From positions 1 to 6,434 of the forward strand of contig JAFAZL010000397.1 of the NCBI GenBank assembly GCA_019239815.1: a stretch of 6,434 bases of DNA, read 5' to 3'. The translations under genes were made by a program, and so were the position numbers. This DNA is from Acidobacteriota bacterium. GTDB lineage: Bacteria > Acidobacteriota > Terriglobia > Acidoferrales > UBA7541. Under the pieces are notes generated by a model. That model ran no database searches, was not told where the DNA came from, and saw only the letters and a list, made by a program, of their open reading frames with translations. Positions 6,404 to 6,434 of this stretch are shown here, one piece after another (the first letter of the stretch is position 1; each line of letters begins with the position of its first letter).

Positions 6404-6434
6404 CGCTCCCCGGCCGCGGTGGGCGTTTCAAAAA
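6400..6434 (-). CDS. Possible 3' end of an upstream gene, overlapping cheW by ATGA
   Basis: Reading the minus strand from the window edge, one frame stays open for ten codons (residues [10 protein letters not shown]) and ends in a TGA at 6402-6400. That TGA overlaps the cheW ATG at 6403-6401 as ATGA, the same junction seen between cheR and the HDOD gene. This suggests that cheW is internal to the operon and translationally coupled to a preceding gene. In chemotaxis operons that gene is often cheA or another che gene, but nothing in ten residues identifies it. An open stretch this short can occur by chance, so the call rests mainly on the overlap pattern. Confidence 0.35.
   Translation of the reverse strand, partial: FETPTAAGER

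Overview
The window holds five complete genes, all read from the minus strand. In transcription order they are cheW, a large soluble chemoreceptor (MCP), cheB, cheR and an HDOD-domain gene. A few codons of a possible upstream gene lie at the right edge. Junctions are tight: a possible ATGA overlap before cheW, 88 nt before the MCP, 74 nt before cheB, 6 nt before cheR, and an ATGA overlap between cheR and the HDOD gene. No gene is supported on the plus strand; the long plus-strand open frames there are mirror frames of these genes. This looks like an internal stretch of one chemotaxis operon. cheA and cheY are not in the window, and neither a promoter nor a terminator is visible.

The most striking gene is the MCP (947 aa from the start chosen here). 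From the N-terminus it reads: a group I truncated haemoglobin domain with proximal His and Tyr/Leu/Gln distal residues; an acidic Asn/Asp/Gly linker; four PAS domains, the second closely resembling the FAD-binding PAS of Aer; a HAMP-like segment; and an MA signalling domain. It has no membrane segment. It therefore appears to be a cytoplasmic receptor that could read O2 or NO through haem and redox state through flavin. This differs from the classical HemAT-type globin-coupled sensors, whose globin belongs to another family.

How the genes would work together (inference): the receptor senses gas or redox state, CheW couples it to a CheA kinase encoded elsewhere or upstream, and CheR and CheB methylate and demethylate the receptor. 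At least one full methylation-site consensus is visible in the MA domain. The HDOD protein is translationally coupled to cheR and may be an output or regulatory partner; it keeps an unusually full set of HD-type His/Asp residues.

The organism is a bacterium with fairly high G+C. Gene content and protein style would fit an environmental lineage such as Acidobacteriota, Verrucomicrobiota or a deltaproteobacterial group, but the sequence alone does not decide this.
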